A stretch of 24,950 nucleotides of DNA, from the NCBI GenBank assembly GCA_036939975.1, contig JALLPB010000081.1, forward strand, positions 1 through 24,950. The letters are read 5' to 3'. The stretch comes from Cyclostephanos tholiformis (taxonomy: Eukaryota > Bacillariophyta > Thalassiosirophyceae > Thalassiosirales > Thalassiosiraceae). The notes under the pieces were generated by a model. The model searched no databases and was not told the DNA's origin. It worked only from the letters and a program-made list of their open reading frames with translations. This document shows, piece after piece, positions 21,001 to 24,950 of this stretch (the first letter of the stretch is position 1; each line of letters starts with the position of its first letter). A program made the position numbers and the translations under genes.

Positions 21001-24000
21001 AGTCGCCTTTTTCAAAGGCAGTTAAAACATACTTAAGAAATGGAGCATTTTGACTCCTGGAGAAGCTTGATACAAACAAGTCAACGAACTTGTCGTATAC
21101 TCCACGTGCTACGATGCGCATTTCTAACGGCTTGTACCCACCTAGCAGATCAGTCGAATCCGTCTGAAGAGATAGATTTTGGACAATTAGCGTTCGACCA
21201 GTTAGATCTGCTAGTCGTTGCACTAATGTAGTCTTCCCGCAGCCTATGTATGGCAGAAACAAAAATGGCATCATCAGGTGACAAAATGTGAGAAAAACGT
21301 CAGTTTTAGCGGTGCATCACTACTTACCAGTTTCTCCAACCAAAAGGGCCGGCTCATTCTGCAATGCACAAACTGCAACAGACTCCATCAATCTTAATGA
21401 ATGATTCGTTTCTGCAAAGTTTTTTCGCTTCTCTGGACTTGCGATGTAATTATTGTTATCTTCCCATGTAAGAGCCAATAAACGAGCACGGCCAACATCA
21501 ATACAACGATTATTATGCCCTCCACACGATAGCGTTGGGATTCGGTTTTCAATATATCTTGTGGCCGCATCAGCAGTCAGACCCCATATTGGGGCACCAA
21601 TATGAGAGATGAAATTCCGTCTTTTCTCGAGACAAGGACAAGACATCGCAAAGACGTCCACCGTTTCTGCGAGGCAAATGAGTCTCTGTGATTCTGTCGC
21701 GTAATCACTTCCCGGCTCAAATTTGAGCGCTGAAGATATTCGAGATAGCAGTTTCATGTATTCTCGTACCGATGCATGCCGTGCTCCATGACCCAAAATA
21801 GCTTTGTCAATTATTGCAGAACCACTAATTTCGTCAGTTGACTCGTCGAATTCATCGCTAATGCCGCGACCACTTTTATCCAATTTTCTCAACACATCTA
21901 ACGCTGCATCTGTTACAGAATGGGGAAGATGAGGATGAAGCATCCGTCCCACTTCTCGAAGCTCTGGAAACGGCAACGGATCTACTTGGACTTTTCTCCA
22001 AAGATTAGGGTGCAAAATTCGTTTCCCTCCAGCGCCTATTGATATGGACTTGCGCCGTACATTCCGGGCATATGTTCTATTAGCTGCGGTGACTAATGTT
22101 CCAAACAAACGAAATCCTGGATGACACCTTTCCTCCCTCCCAACGCCCAAGGGAAGAATCCTCTCCTCGAAGAGTCGTATCAATGCCGCCTGTATCTCCT
22201 CGGGACATCTATCAAGGTCTTCAATGAGCACCCACCTTCCCAATCGTGCCGCAGACGTCAATGGGCCAGCATTCCATACGAACTCGCCGGGGATGTCAGT
22301 GGCGACGTATGATCCTAGAAGAGTTTTGGAATCCGTCTCCTCGTCAATGTGCAATTCAAGGAGTTCATCATCATGACGATTGCTTCCTGGAGTTGACTGT
22401 TCTGGTGATACAAATGAAGAACATAGCCGTGACAGTTCGCGCACGAGACTAGATTTTCCCGAACCCGGAGGACCACAAACTAATATAGGAGGTGGGTGAG
22501 GATCGCTTGACATTGCAATTCCAAGCGAGGAAATATTTCTCGTGGTGGTAGCGGTTGGGATGAAACGACTTTTTGAATTCAATAATAATTCACTTTCTTC
22601 AGAGGCATCATCCTGAGTGATAGCTGATTTGCACCATTTATGGTAAGATGCAACGGATCCTCGGCGTGGGAGTAAGATTCCACGTCCAGCATGAATCAAA
22701 GATTGATGTAACGGGATCGATCGCCTTACATCTGTGATTGAGGGAAGCTGAAATGTGTGTACTCCATTCTCATCTTTGATTGCTGCTGAATCAGTATATC
22801 CATCATCACATGCAAATGCCTCATTTTCAATGTGACCAAACTTAATCCTTGTAGTCTTCATCCTGGGTAGTACCACCCTCGCCACCTTGTGCATCAAATT
22901 GTTTTCCCATGCAGCATCCTCCAAATCAATTGTCCACGGATGTCGGACAAACGGAACCTCATTATGGTGCACCCCCAAAGTCTTGAGAAAGTTCGACAAT
23001 GGCAACGGACGCAATGCGAACAACGCCCCTACCGCGCGAGAGGCATGCCACCTCATTTGAAATGTAGGGTTTCTCCATCTGCTGGCACAATGGGATGAAT
23101 TGGTCTCTGGGGAATATCCCCCGATGAAGTAGTCCAGGCTGTTTTCTTTGATTTCTCTGATATTATCATTATTCGAATCGTTGGCGGAGACCATTTCAAC
23201 ATCGCCATCTGCATCGTTATTGGGTGACAGCGTCGACTGACAATTAACACCTTTATCGTCGTCGTCATCATCATCGCCAGCATGAATCAAGATAAAGAGA
23301 CACGAGTCCCAATCCCACCACCTCCGCACGAATATATTCTCATGACGCTTATCACAATAGACTTTCAGCATATCATGAGCCGCTTCCGAAGCTACAACCC
23401 CTGCTTCTGAATCTTCTACTGCAGCTGCGCCTTCTGCTTCTCCTTCTGTTCCTTCTGATCCTGCTGCTCCTGTCGTATCCATAGTGGCTTGTAACTTCAA
23501 CCTCTTCCTTGCAACGTATGGCAGTAATGCCAATGGATTACCACTGGCATCTGCACCTTCAAATTGCTGCTGGAATTCTCCGAACAAATCAGATATTACA
23601 GGTGCCAATTGCGGTGCCAACGGTATCCATAAGCCAAATAGTACGAATGATCTCAGACGATTCTTCTCCCAATTGTCAGCTGCTTTCCTCGTCCCATTAT
23701 CATTATTACCCTCCTGGACATGATCGTCATATTCGTTCGATGACTTTTCGATCGACATGAGGACATGACACGCAACTCGAGTAGCAACGTCCAACGCCAC
23801 TGGAGCCAGCGAACGCAGCAACGAACGCAGAGCATCAATGCGGGTGGGATCGCGAGGTCTACCACCTTTGATCTTAAGAGGATTCACCTTGTATGGAAGA
23901 TGGTCTTCGCCGTCGTCGGTGCTGTCGTCATCATCATCATCATCGGCATCCACTCGTTCAGCGGCTATTCCATCCATCATCATCTTATCATCTTCCGGGA

Positions 24001-24286
24001 GAAGAAAAGCGGACGGAATCCTCAACGATGATCTCAAGTTATAAGGATCGGATGCCACGAGCAATTCACGCGCTAGAAGGTTGACTAGAGATTCACCGTC
24101 ATTCCCAATCTGACTGTGTTTCTCGTCGGACATCAACATCTCGGTATCGGCATATTCGTCCTGCGCTAAGGCTTTGGCGTAGTAGATAACCCGGCGCAGA
24201 TACGTGATGGTGATGCTGCAGTCGTCGCCATCGTTGCTTGCGGCTTTGGAGCCGTCAAGCTTTTCCCTTTCACTGTCAAGTTCCAT
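6080..24286 (-). CDS. MDN1: Midasin, giant AAA+ ATPase of 60S ribosome assembly
   Basis: Eight exons: 24286-21328, 21243-20948, 20860-20694, 20615-18863, 18762-17291, 17208-16749, 16665-8539 and 8452-6080. All introns are GT-AG, 84, 87, 78, 100, 82, 83 and 86 bp, and every phase agrees, giving 5868 residues (yeast Rea1 about 4910, human about 5600). ATG 24286 is first in frame after a TAG 12 bases upstream of it. Order: N-terminal region with D-rich runs, six AAA modules (about 590-2950), a long linker, a D/E-rich tract (about 4965-5580) and a MIDAS domain (about 5650-5868). In this family the MIDAS domain grips the UBL domains of Ytm1/WDR12 and Rsa4/NLE1, and ATP-driven motion strips these factors from pre-60S particles in nucleolus and nucleoplasm. 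Splices restore GETGCGKT, GKWVLLDE and GCGKTT exactly, which confirms the model. The identity is secure; minor splice choices and the N-terminus are predictions. Confidence 0.95.
6083..6780 (-). other. Midasin C-terminal MIDAS (VWA-like) domain
   Basis: Starts near RTRPAKRDYRVLIAVDDSES. The metal motif DxSxS is complete (Asp5663, Ser5665, Ser5667), followed by a Thr-bearing segment (RTRTALCV) and ISDGR (Asp5765). This is the site that binds an acidic residue of the UBL domain of assembly factors through a metal ion. Confidence 0.9.
6960..8879 (-). other. Midasin acidic D/E-rich tract
   Basis: Residues about 4965-5580, dominated by Asp, Glu, Asn, Gln and Ser, interrupted by intron 7. Just after intron 7 is the conserved small motif VVDEKMWDNEEDD. 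It is family-typical as a flexible tether for the MIDAS domain. The opposite strand is Ser-rich and open in places only because of this composition. Confidence 0.85.
8880..14890 (-). other. Midasin linker (stem, middle and top domains)
   Basis: About 2000 residues of mostly helical, low-motif sequence within the 8.1-kb exon 7. In the family this is the bent linker that carries the acidic tail and MIDAS domain over the ring. There is no intron and no stop over its whole length. Confidence 0.7.
14900..16420 (-). other. Midasin AAA6 module, degenerate ATP site
   Basis: The P-loop position reads GSTSSDKNS (residues 2530-2538): Lys2536 is kept but the second glycine is Asp2535 and the Ser/Thr is Asn2537. 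The Walker B position reads WLHLENVNFCSSSVLDRLN (Glu2704, Asn2705). The sensor region keeps NTGSHGEISRAMRNR. Loss of the Walker B glutamate is usual for midasin AAA6; the P-loop changes look more extreme. Confidence 0.75.
16500..17420 (-). other. Midasin AAA5 module
   Basis: P-loop GSPGVGKTS (residues 2208-2216) is split by intron 5 within Ser2216. Walker B is WVLLDELNLAS (Asp2285, Glu2286). NPLAQGGGRKGLPKSFLNRF follows. Intron 6 comes just after it. Confidence 0.85.
17450..19010 (-). other. Midasin AAA4 module with a basic insertion
   Basis: P-loop GDTGCGKTT (residues 1719-1727) is split by intron 4 directly after Lys1725. Walker B is SLLLLDEMSL (Asp1914, Glu1915), followed by NPGGDFGKRELSPALRSRF. 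Between the two motifs is an insertion with KKRRKI (Lys1848 onward), a possible nuclear localisation signal, flanked by Ser/Thr/Asn-rich sequence. Confidence 0.85.
19060..19890 (-). other. Midasin AAA3 module
   Basis: P-loop GPTSAGKTT (from residue 1417, Lys1423), Walker B WVILDELNLA (Asp1484, Glu1485), then NPAGAYGGRKPLSKAFRNRF. All motifs are intact and uninterrupted by introns. Confidence 0.85.
19950..21400 (-). other. Midasin AAA2 module
   Basis: The P-loop GETGCGKTT (residues 984-992) is split by intron 1. Walker B WVLLDEINLA (Asp1145, Glu1146) is split by intron 3 in the Trp codon. The sensor and Arg-finger region is NPATDAGKKDLPASIRSRF. An insertion between the two motifs, with YDKFVDLF and a CELC pair, carries intron 2. 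Predicted active. Confidence 0.85.
21590..22516 (-). other. Midasin AAA1 module
   Basis: The P-loop GPPGSGKSS is at residues 605-613, all canonical. The Walker B equivalent reads WVLIEDLDRC, with the acids in an order typical of midasin AAA1, which is usually not a strong hydrolase. Confidence 0.8.
22517..24286 (-). other. Midasin N-terminal region (residues about 1-590)
   Basis: This precedes the AAA1 P-loop at residue 605, much later than in yeast, so there are roughly 250-300 extra residues. It has two aspartate runs: seven Asp encoded around 23927-23950 (five TCA units on the plus strand, 23928-23942) and seven more near 23252-23275. An Ala/Gly/Glu-rich low-complexity stretch lies between them (about 23400-23480). 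No catalytic motif is visible. Confidence 0.6.
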
Positions 24287-24475
24287 GGCAATACTCTTCT
24301 CCTACAGTCTACAGCTCGAGCGCGCAACGATGACAAAATTATTTATTCCATCTTGAATTGATTCAAGGATTTCTAATAATATATTATTGGCCAATATTAT
24401 TTCGACGATTGGTTCGGACGAGGACATGGATTCCCGCCAAAAAATCCAGAGTGAATCGTACACATCATATACAAC
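24287..24475 (-). promoter_or_regulatory. Midasin upstream region with palindromic CCAAT boxes
   Basis: About 100 bp upstream of the midasin ATG lies ATTGGCCAAT (24386-24395), two CCAAT boxes head to head, inside the 12-bp palindrome TATTGGCCAATA. A third CCAAT on the minus strand is at 24412-24408. CCAAT boxes bind NF-Y-type factors in eukaryotes. A near-palindrome CTTGAATTGATTCAAG (24352-24367) sits nearer the gene. A minimal upstream ORF, ATG GAA TAA, is at 24351-24343 if the transcript starts that far up. No TATA box is evident. Confidence 0.4.
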
Positions 24476-24607
24476 ATGGGAATTATGTTGTGTAATCTCT
24501 ACCAGAGGCTGGCGGGGGATAAGAACCAGCTACTATGTGTAACATATCAATTGACCAGACCTAAGGCCCTTCCCACAGGCATTGGTTTTTTGCATCCTTT
24601 TGCCGTC

Positions 24608-24701
24608 GAGGGGTATGATTTTGCGTATGTAGCGCGTACTTTACTCTATTTCTGGCCACGACGAACATCATAGTGGCCAGAAAATAAGCATCATACCCCT
24701 C
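24608..24701. repeat. Nested inverted repeat upstream of the right-edge gene
   Basis: Outer arms GAGGGGTATGAT (24608-24619) and ATCATACCCCTC (24690-24701) are perfect over 12 bases. Inner arms TTTCTGGCCAC (24649-24659) and GTGGCCAGAAA (24673-24683) are perfect over 11 bases with a 13-nt loop. The left spacer between inner and outer arms is 29 nt and the right is 6 nt. It is followed by a C-rich tract (24711-24729) and the ATG at 24734. Confidence 0.8.
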
Positions 24702-24733
24702 AAAACCATACCCCCCTCCCCCCCCTCCCTATC

Positions 24734-24950
24734 ATGAGTGACATTGAGGCACTCACGTCCAATATTGTCACTGAATCAACCCCTGGGCCCGCAATTCCAG
24801 CCGTCCGCCAGGCCAATGATGCATCTGCTGTTGTTGACTCGCCTGCGACTGATGATGCTGTTGCAGTTTCGGCTGAGAGTTTCTACAACCAACGGAATCG
24901 CTCTATGTGCACGCTCTTGGTTTTGTGCTACGGCCTTAATCGTGATGATG
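24734..24950 (+). CDS. Start of an unrecognised gene running off the right edge
   Basis: ATG 24734 opens a frame with no stop through the last base, 72 codons. It begins MSDIEALTSNIVTES and has a Pro/Ala/Asp-rich, probably disordered stretch. It then becomes ordered: SFYNQRNRSMCTLLVLCYGL. The mix of a disordered N-terminus and a helical start resembles transposon-encoded or regulatory proteins, but I cannot name a family. The gene lies divergent from midasin with about 450 bp between the two ATGs. Confidence 0.5.
   Translation, partial: MSDIEALTSNIVTESTPGPAIPAVRQANDASAVVDSPATDDAVAVSAESFYNQRNRSMCTLLVLCYGLNRDD

Noticed and set aside
6080..24286. Separate genes for each of the long minus-strand frames
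   Set aside because: The frames join through 78-100 bp GT-AG introns in matching phase and together rebuild complete AAA motifs, so they are exons of one gene.
1..24950. tRNA, rRNA, CRISPR or prokaryotic operon signals
   Set aside because: None was seen on either strand; repeats are isolated and genes carry spliceosomal introns.

Overview
The window comes from a nuclear eukaryotic genome: genes are split by short GT-AG introns (59 to 100 bp), leaders are A/C-rich, and there are no bacterial ribosome binding sites or operons. Gene density, tiny introns, CCAAT-type upstream sequence and overall protein style suggest a unicellular alga, most likely a diatom or another stramenopile. That taxonomic call is an impression, not a proof.

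The right three quarters (6080-24286, minus strand) is one giant gene, midasin (MDN1/REA1), the dynein-like AAA+ ATPase that remodels pre-60S ribosomal particles. It can be assembled into 8 exons and 7 introns with every splice phase agreeing, giving a predicted 5868-residue protein: an acid-rich N-terminal region, six AAA modules, a linker of about 2400 residues, a D/E-rich tract of about 600 residues and a C-terminal MIDAS domain with its DxSxS motif intact. The sixth P-loop is degenerate. Three introns cut P-loops.

The left quarter is mixed. From the left edge: a terminal exon fragment (1-106, plus); gene-poor DNA with one small cysteine-knuckle ORF (about 497-787); a probably frame-shifted minus-strand gene ending in a hexanucleotide repeat (1136-1665); about 900 bp of intergenic DNA; a plus-strand gene with a RanBP2-type zinc finger (ATG 2567); and an apparently intact pogo/Tigger-like DDE transposon (about 3214-4909) whose one-intron transposase gene reads on the minus strand. 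The transposon end falls on the stop codon of the zinc-finger ORF, so it may have truncated that gene or sits in its intron. Beyond it lies a small plus-strand gene with one membrane helix (5059-5610, perhaps to 5765). A frame-changing 41-bp tandem duplication sits at its splice acceptor. It is convergent with midasin.

The right edge (24287-24950) holds the midasin upstream region with a palindromic double CCAAT box, a nested inverted repeat, and the start of an unrecognised plus-strand gene (ATG 24734) that runs off the window. No tRNA, rRNA or CRISPR array was seen. I found no clearly new multi-gene system; the most interesting area is the transposon/zinc-finger/duplication locus at 2567-5765.
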